Assembly (NCBI GenBank): GCA_905480305.1
Contig: CAJQPV010000298.1
Coordinates: forward strand, 1-7,734
DNA length: 7,734 nt
Source of the DNA: an uncultured Gammaproteobacteria bacterium
GTDB taxonomy: Bacteria; Pseudomonadota; Gammaproteobacteria; UBA9214
Reading direction: 5' to 3'
A program made the translations under genes and the position numbers. How positions within the stretch are numbered: the first letter of the stretch is position 1; each line of letters opens with the position of its first letter. The notes beneath the pieces are model-generated. The model saw only the letters and a program-made list of their open reading frames with translations, did no database searches and was not told the origin of the DNA. Shown here one piece after another: positions 1-6,066 of this stretch.

Positions 1-290
1 GGTGGCTCTCCACTACTGTCGGCGTAATCGCGAACCAGCTGATCTTCCGGCAATTCCACCAGGCGCGCATAGAGACGCAAATAGCCCTGCACAAAAATAG
101 CTGACGGCAATGCCGACTTGTCGTCCCGCTCCATTGCCTCAATAACACTGACATCCAGTTTCAGCTCTTCGGCAACCGACTCTACCGTCAACATGTGTTC
201 TTTTCTTGCCGCAGACAGGCGCTCTCCTATCGACATATCGTCCTGACCTGCCATGTTTTTGCTGCCATCATCGTCCTGACCGGCGTTCAT
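1..290 (-). CDS. rodZ: RodZ, cell-shape protein, N-terminal part (partial)
   Basis: RodZ is an inner-membrane protein that links the MreB cytoskeleton to the cell-wall elongation machinery. Only the first 96 residues lie in the window; the gene runs off the left edge. Residues about 20-85 form the cytoplasmic helix-turn-helix domain typical of the family: IGERLSAARKE, then VAEELKLDVSVIEAMERDD, then LPSAIFVQGYLRLYARLVEL. The transmembrane and periplasmic parts are outside. I chose the ATG at 288-290 because a GGAG (298-301) lies 7 bases upstream. This makes the gene overlap the end of pilW by 23 bases, which suggests translational coupling. Later in-frame ATGs at 252-254 and 234-236 are alternatives, and the latter sits directly before the conserved domain. 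Residues 3-7 and 14-18 repeat the motif AGQDD. Identity rests on the domain pattern and on its position directly after pilW. Confidence 0.88.
   Translation of the reverse strand, partial: MNAGQDDDGSKNMAGQDDMSIGERLSAARKEHMLTVESVAEELKLDVSVIEAMERDDKSALPSAIFVQGYLRLYARLVELPEDQLVRDYADSSGEP
237..284 (-). repeat. Short direct repeat at the start of rodZ
   Basis: A 15-base unit, GCCGGTCAGGACGAT (270-284 on the minus strand) and GCAGGTCAGGACGAT (237-251), occurs twice with a 33-base period and one difference. It encodes AGQDD twice at the RodZ N-terminus. The first copy lies in the overlap with the pilW end. Confidence 0.7.
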
Positions 291-1044
291 TCTCCCACTC
301 CAGCAGCAGTATCGCCTGCTCACTATTTGGAAAGTTTTCTCTCAACTTAATGGCGTAGTGACCCGAGGTATTTTCATCCTTGAGCGCGAACTCGGTCCTG
401 ACAGCCAGCCACAGGCTTTCGGGATTATGCTCGGCCACTTCCTGAAAACGCTGCAGATAGGCCCTGGCACTCAGAAAGGCACCCTGCTCAAACTTGAACA
501 ACGCCATCTGAAACAGTGCCGGCGCAAACTTCTCATCAAGCTGCAGTGCCTGGCGGAAATATTCCTCGGCCAAAGGCATGTCCGGGATGCGCTTGGCACA
601 CAAACCGGCATTGGTGATCGGCACCGTCGGGGTCGCATAGAAAGGATTGCTGGCCGCCGTCATGAACTCTTCTTTGGCTTCTTCGTAACGATCCTGGTAA
701 CACAGGAACTGACCGTAGTTATTATGACCGCCGGCATCATCCGGGTTAAGACTCAATGCCTTCCTGTAATGTTTCTCGGCCAGCTTGTCGTCACCCACTT
801 TCTCATAAAGAATAGCAATCGAGCCGTGTGCCAGCGCATAATCCGAATCTACCTCGAGCGCCTTCTGCAACTTGCTCAGCGACAACTCGTAATTACCTTC
901 TCGCAGGTACTCTATTCCCAGTTGCGTATAGGCCGAGGCGGCCCGTGCGGCTTTATCCTTTTCTCGTTTGCGTTCTGCCGACGTCGAACAGGCAAGCAGG
1001 CTGATTGCAATAAAGACACAGACAAGAACTTTGGCCGTTTTCAT
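268..1044 (-). CDS. pilW: PilW/PilF, type IV pilus biogenesis lipoprotein with TPR repeats
   Basis: This 258-residue outer-membrane lipoprotein is the pilotin of type IV pilus assembly: in characterised relatives (PilF of Pseudomonas, PilW of Neisseria) it helps the PilQ secretin assemble. Residues 1-19 are a lipoprotein signal with lipobox LLAC and lipidated Cys19; Ser at +2 fits outer-membrane sorting. From about residue 37 to 208 there are five or so TPR units, for example [20 protein letters not shown] and [15 protein letters not shown], followed by a C-terminal helical segment. Length matches the family. The start ATG overlaps the rlmN stop in an ATGA (1041-1044), so translation is probably coupled. 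The order rlmN-pilW-rodZ is standard in gammaproteobacteria and supports the call. The name pilF is used for the same gene in pseudomonads. Confidence 0.9.
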   Translation of the reverse strand: MKTAKVLVCVFIAISLLACSTSAERKREKDKAARAASAYTQLGIEYLREGNYELSLSKLQKALEVDSDYALAHGSIAILYEKVGDDKLAEKHYRKALSLNPDDAGGHNNYGQFLCYQDRYEEAKEEFMTAASNPFYATPTVPITNAGLCAKRIPDMPLAEEYFRQALQLDEKFAPALFQMALFKFEQGAFLSARAYLQRFQEVAEHNPESLWLAVRTEFALKDENTSGHYAIKLRENFPNSEQAILLLEWENERRSGR

Positions 1045-2156
1045 TGCGCCACCGTCCGGTGTTTTTGCTGACTGCGTTCCCGACGTCGTGTTCGATCCAT
1101 AAATTCTCCGGCAAGCTGGCCACAGGCAGCGTCAATATCATCACCACGGGTACGCCGGGTAATGGTGACGATCCCGGCACTATTGAGTATTTCAAAAAAA
1201 CGATGAATGCGGTTGCCGGAGCTGCGCTGGTAACGGGTTTCCGGAAACGGGTTAAACGGGATCAGGTTCACCTTGGCAGGCACACCTTCCAGCACTCGTG
1301 CCAGCTGGCGCGCATGACCGTCCGAGTCATTGATACCGGCCAGCATGACATATTCAAAGGTGACCCGGCGCCTGCCCTCGCCCACGTATTCCTTGCAGGC
1401 TTCCAGCAATACACTGATTGGATACTTCTTGTTAAGCGGCACCAGCTGGTTACGCAACAGGTCATCCGGTGCGTGCAGTGACACTGCCAGACTGACGTCA
1501 CAGTCTTGACGCAGCTGTCGCAATGCCGGCACCACACCGGCGGTACTCAGGGTAATGCGGCGTTTCGACAGACCGAAACCATAGTCATCCAGCATAACAC
1601 CCATGGCGCGCACAACATTGTCATAGTTCAGTAACGGTTCACCCATACCCATCATGACGACGTTGGAAATCCTGCGTTCGCCATCAGCTGTCTGGCCCAG
1701 TGCCATGGCAGCGACCAGCAGCTGCGAAATAATTTCGGCGCTAGTAAGGTTGCGGTTAAAGCCCTGCTGAGCAGTTGAACAAAAACTGCAATTCAGCATA
1801 CAGCCAACCTGCGAGGATACACACAGGGTGCCGCGATCTGCTTCCGGTATAAACACCGCCTCGATACAGTTGTCATCCGCCATCTGCAACAGCCACTTGC
1901 GTGAACCGTCTTCAGAAAGGCTGTCCGAAACCACTTTGGGCAAATCTATCGTTGCAATGTCATACAGTCCGGCGCGCAGTGTTTTGCTGATATTGGTCAT
2001 GGCGTCGAAATCAGTGACGCCCTGACCGTAAATCCATTTCATCACCTGTGTGGCACGAAAGGACTTTTCGCCATGACCGGCAAAAAACTCCACCAGACCC
2101 GCGCGGTCCAGGTCCAGCAAATTTTTTTTGTCCATGTTGATCACGGCTGATGTCAA
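1041..2156 (-). CDS. rlmN: RlmN, dual-specificity 23S rRNA/tRNA adenine-C2 methyltransferase
   Basis: RlmN is a cytoplasmic radical-SAM enzyme that methylates C2 of A2503 in 23S rRNA and of A37 in some tRNAs. With the TTG at 2154-2156 as start it has 371 residues. The iron-sulfur motif CxxxCxxC is at Cys119, Cys123 and Cys126. The two cysteines of the methyl-transfer mechanism correspond to Cys112 (in LCVSSQVGC) and Cys345 (in [12 protein letters not shown]). [12 protein letters not shown] and [12 protein letters not shown] are also family signatures. The start is uncertain: the TTG lies 5 bases after the ndk stop without a visible Shine-Dalgarno, while an ATG at 2133-2135 would give 364 residues and begin at [10 protein letters not shown], where the conserved part starts. 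I regard the ATG as at least equally likely. It is probably cotranscribed with ndk upstream and pilW downstream. Confidence 0.95.
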   Translation of the reverse strand: MTSAVINMDKKNLLDLDRAGLVEFFAGHGEKSFRATQVMKWIYGQGVTDFDAMTNISKTLRAGLYDIATIDLPKVVSDSLSEDGSRKWLLQMADDNCIEAVFIPEADRGTLCVSSQVGCMLNCSFCSTAQQGFNRNLTSAEIISQLLVAAMALGQTADGERRISNVVMMGMGEPLLNYDNVVRAMGVMLDDYGFGLSKRRITLSTAGVVPALRQLRQDCDVSLAVSLHAPDDLLRNQLVPLNKKYPISVLLEACKEYVGEGRRRVTFEYVMLAGINDSDGHARQLARVLEGVPAKVNLIPFNPFPETRYQRSSGNRIHRFFEILNSAGIVTITRRTRGDDIDAACGQLAGEFMDRTRRRERSQQKHRTVAQ

Positions 2157-2161
2157 TGCGA

Positions 2162-2593
2162 TTAGCGTGTGCGCGGGCAGAGCCCGTCATCGCCAAAGAA
2201 ATATTTAATTTCCTCGGCAGCCGTTTCAGGTGCATCCGAACCGTGCACGGCATTCTCATCAACCGTGGTGGCAAAGTCAGCGCGAATAGTGCCGGCATCG
2301 GCATCGGCCGGGTTGGTTGCACCCATCAGTTCACGGTTCTTGCTAATGGCATTCTCGCCTTGCAGCACTTGCACAACCACCGGACCGGAAATCATGAAAC
2401 TAACCAGATCATTGTAGAAGGGACGCTCCTTGTGCACGGCATAAAACCCTTCTGCCTGCTCTTTTGACAAATGCAGCATCTTCGAGGCAACCACCTGCAG
2501 ACCGTTCTTTTCGAAACGGCTTACGATCTCGCCAATGACATTCTTGGCGACAGCATCAGGTTTAATAATGGAAAAGGTTTGTTCAATAGCCAT
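2162..2593 (-). CDS. ndk: Nucleoside diphosphate kinase
   Basis: Ndk transfers the gamma-phosphate of ATP to nucleoside diphosphates through a phosphohistidine and so balances the NTP and dNTP pools in the cytoplasm. The 143-residue protein has the usual family length. It begins [18 protein letters not shown] and carries the active-site segment NAVHGSD with His117, plus the C-terminal EIKYFF. I chose the ATG at 2591-2593 because GGAG (2600-2603) lies 6 bases upstream and the protein then starts as in E. coli; an in-frame ATG 15 bases further upstream (2606-2608) adds MSECC and is less likely. ndk is the first gene of the ndk-rlmN-pilW-rodZ run, and a promoter-like pair of hexamers lies about 75-100 bases upstream. 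Only 5 bases separate its stop from the possible TTG start of rlmN. Confidence 0.97.
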   Translation of the reverse strand: MAIEQTFSIIKPDAVAKNVIGEIVSRFEKNGLQVVASKMLHLSKEQAEGFYAVHKERPFYNDLVSFMISGPVVVQVLQGENAISKNRELMGATNPADADAGTIRADFATTVDENAVHGSDAPETAAEEIKYFFGDDGLCPRTR

Positions 2594-2667
2594 GCAACAC
2601 TCCGACAAAAGTTAATAACAGGAAACCCGCGAGAAAACGGGAGTTTAGTGAATATTTTCAATCGGGT

Positions 2668-2696
2668 AGTTTAAGCGGATGGCCGCCAACAGGCAA
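2668..2696 (-). promoter_or_regulatory. Probable sigma-70 promoter of ndk
   Basis: Read on the minus strand, TTGCCT (2691-2696) and TAAACT (2668-2673) match the -35 and -10 consensus at four of six positions each and are separated by 17 bases. Transcription would begin near 2661 and give a leader of about 65-70 bases before ndk. The fit is moderate and rests on the hexamers and their location only. Confidence 0.45.
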
Positions 2697-2826
2697 TGAT
2701 GCGGGGGCTCTTTTATGAGGAATATTGCTGCCAAACCGCACCTTGCTGGCGGACAGTACGCGTCGAGCATGAACTGCACGGACCGGCGAGCAAATATAAA
2801 GCGGATTATCTCTTCTGGAAACAACC

Positions 2827-2894
2827 TGCAGGAGCGCACCCCGTACGCGATTGCCTGAAAGCCAACACAATCGCGGACAAGGTCCGCTCCTGCA
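2827..2894. repeat. REP-like long inverted repeat
   Basis: The arms 2827-2853 and 2868-2894 are inverted copies of 27 bases with four mismatches, around a 14-base loop (2854-2867). The core on the minus strand reads GGAGCGGACCTTGTCCGCGA on one arm, and the other arm is a diverged copy with GGAGCGCACC. Such GC-rich hairpins between genes are typical of dispersed repetitive extragenic palindromes. Transcribed, it would fold into a strong stem that could stabilise the mtkB 3' end or separate it from ndk. That it occurs elsewhere in the genome is inference; only one copy is visible here. Confidence 0.7.
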
Positions 2895-2906
2895 TGCTGG
2901 ATGGCC

Positions 2907-2929
2907 GCTGATTCGTTATTAGAATCAGC
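2907..2929 (-). terminator. Perfect hairpin spanning the mtkB stop codon
   Basis: GCTGATTC (2907-2914) and GAATCAGC (2922-2929) are perfect 8-base inverted repeats around a 7-base AT-rich loop. The 5' arm of the transcript contains the mtkB stop codon (2925-2927). No U-tract follows on the minus strand, so this is not a standard intrinsic terminator. It may act as a transcript-end or stability element together with the larger inverted repeat just downstream. Confidence 0.35.
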
Positions 2930-3794
2930 TAAATACCCGTTTTGCGGTTTCACCGATCAGGGCCGGATTACGCACCACGTGGACACCCAGTTCTTCCATC
3001 AGGTCCATCTTGGCGTTGGCCGTATCGGCCTCGCCCGAGATGATGGCACCGGCATGCCCCATACGGCGTCCCGGCGGCGCCGAGACCCCGGCCACGAACC
3101 CGACCACCGGCTTGCTCATGTTTTCCTTCGCCCAGCGGGCAGCTTCGACTTCCTGCGGCCCACCGATTTCACCGATCATGATAACTGCCTCGGTTTCAGG
3201 GTCCTCTTCAAAGGCCTGCAGCACGGTCACAAAGTCGGTGCCATTGACCGGGTCTCCGCCAATGCCCACCGAGGTGGTCTGCCCCATGCCCAGTTCGGAC
3301 ATCTGCTGTACCGCCTCGTAATTGAGCGTGCCAGAACGTGACACCACACCAATGCGCCCCGGCGAATAGATGTGCGATGGCATGATGCCCACCTTGCAGG
3401 CATCCGGGGTGATGATACCCGGCGTATTCGGGCCAATAATAATGGCATTCTTGTCAGCGGCGTAGCGCTTCACCTTGACCATGTCCTGCACCGGAATACC
3501 GTCTGCGATCACAACAATCACGCCAATACCGGCCTCCAGCGCTTCCATAATGGCATCGGCGGCGAACGGTGGCGGTACAAAAATACCACTGACATCGGCA
3601 CCTGTTTCCGCAACGGCCTGGCTCACGGTATCAAAAACCGGCAGTCCGAGATGTTCCTGGCCGCCCTTGCCCGGCGTCACACCACCGACCACCGTGGTGC
3701 CATGCTGCATCGATTCTTCTGCGTGGAACGTCGCGTGCTGACCGGTAAAACCCTGAATGATGACCCTTGAATGCTTGTGTACAAATACGCTCAT
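2925..3794 (-). CDS. mtkB: Malate-CoA ligase (malate thiokinase) alpha subunit
   Basis: This is the CoA-binding and phosphohistidine subunit of the ligase that makes malyl-CoA from malate, ATP and CoA. It has 289 residues, like its homologue SucD. The N-terminal CoA-binding Rossmann domain includes IIQGFTGQHATFH and VVGGVTPGKGG (35-45). The ligase domain has SRSGTLNYEA, VGIGGDPVNG and the active-site loop GRRMGHAGAII with His247, the expected phosphorylated histidine. GEIGGPQE (208-215) matches Methylobacterium MtkB, where E. coli SucD has GEIGGSAE. Residues 121-126 read GPNTPG, with Thr124 where E. coli SucD has a cysteine in GPNCPG. The ATG overlaps the mtkA stop in an ATGA (3791-3794), as expected for subunits made in equal amounts. 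The alpha subunit alone is hard to tell from SucD; the malate assignment rests mainly on MtkA and on the adjacent mcl. Confidence 0.88.
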   Translation of the reverse strand: MSVFVHKHSRVIIQGFTGQHATFHAEESMQHGTTVVGGVTPGKGGQEHLGLPVFDTVSQAVAETGADVSGIFVPPPFAADAIMEALEAGIGVIVVIADGIPVQDMVKVKRYAADKNAIIIGPNTPGIITPDACKVGIMPSHIYSPGRIGVVSRSGTLNYEAVQQMSELGMGQTTSVGIGGDPVNGTDFVTVLQAFEEDPETEAVIMIGEIGGPQEVEAARWAKENMSKPVVGFVAGVSAPPGRRMGHAGAIISGEADTANAKMDLMEELGVHVVRNPALIGETAKRVFS

Positions 3795-4960
3795 GCCGAA
3801 GCCTCCAGTGTTGCCATAACCCTGGTGGCCGCATCGTCAAGATTGTCTGCCATGATAAAAGGAAAACCGGAGGCTTCCAGGATAGGGGTGCCCTTCTCTA
3901 CGTTGGTACCTGCCAGGCGCACAACGATCGGTATGCTGATTTCCTGGTCACGCATGGCCTGCACCAGGCCTTCTGCTATCCAGTCGCAACGATTAATGCC
4001 GGCGAAAATATTCACCAGGATGATTTTTACATTCGGATCCTGCAGCACGATACGAAAGGCATTGCCGACTTTTTCCGGTGACGCCCCGCCGCCGACATCC
4101 AGAAAGTTGGCCGGCTTGCCACCGTGGAAACTGATCGAGTCCATGGTCGCCATCGCGAGACCGGCGCCATTCACAATACAGCCAACATTACCATCGAGCG
4201 CAATGTAATTGAGTCCGTGAGCAGTCGCCTCGACCTCTTTTGAATCTTCTTCGTCAAAGTCCCGCAACTCGGTGATCGTCGGGCGTCGGTACATGGCGTT
4301 ACTGTCAAAAGACATCTTGGCATCCAGCGCCATCAACTTGCCATCAGCAAGCTCAGCCAGCGGGTTGATCTCGGCGAGCAATGCATCCTTCTCCCGGAAA
4401 CACTTGTACAGCGCCTGCATCAACTTCGACGCTTCGCTGATCTGCTTGCCCCGCAGGCCTATTTTTGCGGCAATCTTGCGGCACTGGAAACCGGCCAGCC
4501 CGATTGCCGGGTCAACCGCCTCCCGGATGACACGATCAGGATCGGTTTTTGCAACCTCTTCGATATTCATGCCACCGGACGCCGAGGCAATCACAGTAAT
4601 GCGTTGTGTTGCGCGATCGATGACCAAACCCAGGTAGTATTCTTTCTTGATATCGCAGGCCTGCTCAACCAGTACCCGCTGCACCAGCCGGCCTTCCGCG
4701 CCGGTTTGCGGCGTGACCAGCTGCATGCCGATCATCTCGTCGGTAAACTGCCTGACCTCATCCAGCGATGACGCGACTTTCACGCCACCGCCCTTGCCGC
4801 GACCACCGGCATGGATTTGCGCCTTCACAACCCAGCGTTCACCACTCAGGTCTTCTGCAATTGCGACCGCGTTATCAACATTGTGCGTAACACGACCATC
4901 GGGAACCGATACGCCATAGCCGCGCAACAGTTCCTTGGTCTGGTATTCATGAATATTCAA
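3791..4960 (-). CDS. mtkA: Malate-CoA ligase (malate thiokinase) beta subunit
   Basis: This ATP-grasp subunit binds nucleotide and the dicarboxylate and, with MtkB, forms malyl-CoA. It has 389 residues, close to Methylobacterium MtkA. The N-terminal ATP-grasp part carries KAQIHAGGRGKGGGVK (46-61), with metal ligands expected at EINP (197-200) and Asp213 in ALDAKMSFD. The C-terminal domain has GCIVNGAGLAMATMD and FLDVGGGAS. NIFAGINRCDW (317-327) matches MtkA, whereas E. coli SucC reads NIFGGIVRCDL; this segment helps separate malate from succinate enzymes. The start codon is TTG (4958-4960): GGAG at 4968-4971 lies 7 bases upstream and the protein then begins MNIHEYQTKELL as in relatives. It lies 24 bases after mcl and overlaps mtkB by 4 bases. 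Confidence 0.92.
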   Translation of the reverse strand: MNIHEYQTKELLRGYGVSVPDGRVTHNVDNAVAIAEDLSGERWVVKAQIHAGGRGKGGGVKVASSLDEVRQFTDEMIGMQLVTPQTGAEGRLVQRVLVEQACDIKKEYYLGLVIDRATQRITVIASASGGMNIEEVAKTDPDRVIREAVDPAIGLAGFQCRKIAAKIGLRGKQISEASKLMQALYKCFREKDALLAEINPLAELADGKLMALDAKMSFDSNAMYRRPTITELRDFDEEDSKEVEATAHGLNYIALDGNVGCIVNGAGLAMATMDSISFHGGKPANFLDVGGGASPEKVGNAFRIVLQDPNVKIILVNIFAGINRCDWIAEGLVQAMRDQEISIPIVVRLAGTNVEKGTPILEASGFPFIMADNLDDAATRVMATLEASA

Positions 4961-4967
4961 AAGATGT

Positions 4968-4971
4968 CTCC
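4968..4971 (-). promoter_or_regulatory. Ribosome binding site that fixes the TTG start of mtkA
   Basis: GGAG on the minus strand sits 7 bases before TTG 4958-4960. No in-frame ATG or GTG lies near it, and the family's conserved N-terminus begins exactly here, so the site decides the start. Confidence 0.65.
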
Positions 4972-4984
4972 AGTTACGGTTTTT

Positions 4985-5959
4985 TTATTGACGTGCTGCG
5001 AGAGAACTTTCGATCTGCGCGGCCTTGTCCACCAACACCTGTGCCTGTCTTATGGACGCCGCATCAATCAGGCGACCATCCAGCGAAACCGCGCCCTTGC
5101 CCTGGGTCGCAGCCTCTGCCATGGCCACAAGGATACGTTGCGCCCGGTCAACTTCCGCAGCAGGCGGGGTAAATACCTCGTTTGCCAGTGCAATCTGCGA
5201 CGGGTGTATCGCCCACTTGCCCTCGACACCCAGCGCGGCAACGCTGTTTGAAACCGCTCTGTAGCCATCCGGATCGTTAAAATCACCAAACGGGCCATCA
5301 ATCGGGCGCAGTCCATAGGCACGGCAGGCAACCACCATGCGTGAAATCGCAAAATGCCACTGGTCACCCCAGTGACGTTCACGGGTGCCTTCATTATCCG
5401 GGTGCGTCAGCATGTAATAATCAGGGTTAGCGCCACCCATGTTGGTGGTACGTGCCTGTGTTGAAGCCGCGTAATCCGCAACGCCAAACACCATGGCCTC
5501 CATGCGCTCCGGACAGGTCTGCGCAATGGCTTCCACATTGGCCATACCCAGTGCCGTTTCAATCAGCACGTGTAAATTGATTTGATCAATCCCTTTGGCA
5601 GCCTCAATTTGTTCCAGCATGGTTGAGACGAACAGGATGTCGGATGGTGAACCTACTTTCGGAATGAGGATTGTATCGAGCTTGTCACCGGCCTGCTCAA
5701 CCACATCGACAATATCGCGATAGCAGTAATGTGTATCCAGACCGTTAATACGAACGGATACCGAACAATCAGACCAATCGAGGTCGTTTAATGCCTCGAT
5801 GACATTTTTGCGCGCCTGTTCCTTGTCATCCGGTGCTACGGCATCCTCAAGATCCAGAAAAACCATGTCTGCGCCAGCCTTGGGGGCCTTTTCGAGCATG
5901 CGGGTATTACTGCCGGGTACTGCCAATTCACTACGATGCAGGCGATTTCTTACAGCCAT
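4985..5959 (-). CDS. mcl: L-malyl-CoA lyase (HpcH/HpaI-CitE superfamily)
   Basis: Mcl reversibly cleaves L-malyl-CoA to acetyl-CoA and glyoxylate; some family members also handle beta-methylmalyl-CoA. The 324-residue protein is very similar over its whole length to Methylobacterium malyl-CoA lyase, sharing LHRSELAVPGSN, FLDLEDAVAPDDKEQARKN, LIETALGMANVEAI, RPIDGPFGDF and EGKWAIHPSQI. By comparison with characterised Mcl enzymes, Arg70 should contact substrate, Glu134 and Asp162 bind magnesium, and Asp294 in the C-terminal lid (SLDGRLID) act from the neighbouring subunit. The ATG at 5957-5959 has AGAGG (5966-5970) 6 bases upstream. It is the first gene of the mcl-mtkA-mtkB operon, whose products act in sequence. 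A citrate lyase beta subunit is excluded: no citrate lyase partners are present and the match to Mcl is direct. Ability to use methylmalyl-CoA cannot be read from sequence here. Confidence 0.93.
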   Translation of the reverse strand: MAVRNRLHRSELAVPGSNTRMLEKAPKAGADMVFLDLEDAVAPDDKEQARKNVIEALNDLDWSDCSVSVRINGLDTHYCYRDIVDVVEQAGDKLDTILIPKVGSPSDILFVSTMLEQIEAAKGIDQINLHVLIETALGMANVEAIAQTCPERMEAMVFGVADYAASTQARTTNMGGANPDYYMLTHPDNEGTRERHWGDQWHFAISRMVVACRAYGLRPIDGPFGDFNDPDGYRAVSNSVAALGVEGKWAIHPSQIALANEVFTPPAAEVDRAQRILVAMAEAATQGKGAVSLDGRLIDAASIRQAQVLVDKAAQIESSLAARQ

Positions 5960-5989
5960 GGATTACCTCTTTTTTTGAATGCCAGTCAC

Positions 5990-6019
5990 AAAAATACCAG
6001 CCATCTGTACCAGGCCGGC
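5990..6019 (-). terminator. Terminator-like hairpin in the mcl leader (possible attenuator)
   Basis: On the minus strand, CCGGCC (6013-6018) pairs with GGCTGG (5997-6002) across a 10-base loop, with one G:U pair, and a further G:U pair can form at 6019/5996. The sequence continues A then TTTTT (5994-5990). This has the form of a short intrinsic terminator about 30 bases before the mcl start codon. The stem is short for a strong terminator. Upstream GCCGG on the minus strand (6040-6044) could pair with CCGGC of the hairpin's 5' side, giving an alternative fold. Confidence 0.35.
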
Positions 6020-6030
6020 GGAGTATCCCC

Positions 6031-6043
6031 CCGGTCTGACCGG
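6031..6043. promoter_or_regulatory. Palindrome in the mcl leader, possible operator
   Basis: CCGGTCTGACCGG is a perfect 13-base palindrome around a central T. Its inner part, GGTCTGACC, resembles operators of FadR-type GntR regulators, which often contain GGTC and GACC half-sites. It lies downstream of the candidate -10 hexamer, where a bound repressor could block transcription. It could equally be part of an RNA structure in the leader. Confidence 0.35.
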
Positions 6044-6060
6044 CAGGAAAGAAGCCGCGT

Positions 6061-6066
6061 AATATA
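6061..6066 (-). promoter_or_regulatory. Weak candidate -10 element for the mcl operon
   Basis: TATATT on the minus strand matches the -10 consensus at five of six positions. No good -35 hexamer is found at 16-18 bases upstream, so an activator or another sigma factor may be needed, or the true promoter lies in the AT-rich segment further upstream. Transcription from here would give a leader of about 95 bases. Confidence 0.22.

Larger units (their letters stand above)
2594..2924. other. mtkB-ndk intergenic region (331 bases)
   Basis: This stretch separates the mtkB stop from the ndk start. In transcription order it holds a small perfect hairpin at the mtkB stop, a long REP-like inverted repeat (2827-2894), about 125 bases that I cannot assign (2700-2826), and the probable ndk promoter and leader. 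Within the unassigned part, 2743-2752 and 2783-2793 can form an imperfect stem (TTGCT against AGCAA plus further pairs), which could be the remains of another structured element. Open frames that cross the region on both strands have no ribosome binding site and run through the inverted repeat, so I do not call a gene here. Confidence 0.6.

Noticed and set aside
2626..2641. Hairpin CCCG/CGGG in the ndk leader as attenuator
   Set aside because: The stem has only four base pairs and is followed by only three T residues; this is expected by chance.
2645..2953. Protein-coding frame across the mtkB-ndk intergenic region
   Set aside because: The frame has no ribosome binding site, runs through the inverted repeat and overlaps the probable ndk promoter; its translation resembles no protein I know.
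2925..4960. Succinyl-CoA synthetase (sucC-sucD) of the TCA cycle
   Set aside because: The pair is homologous to SucCD, but the NIFAGINRCDW segment, the operon with malyl-CoA lyase and the absence of sucA/sucB neighbours favour malate-CoA ligase. Side activity on succinate cannot be excluded.
4985..5959. Citrate lyase beta subunit (citE)
   Set aside because: The superfamily is shared, but the protein follows malyl-CoA lyase through its whole length and no citrate lyase alpha or acyl carrier genes are present.
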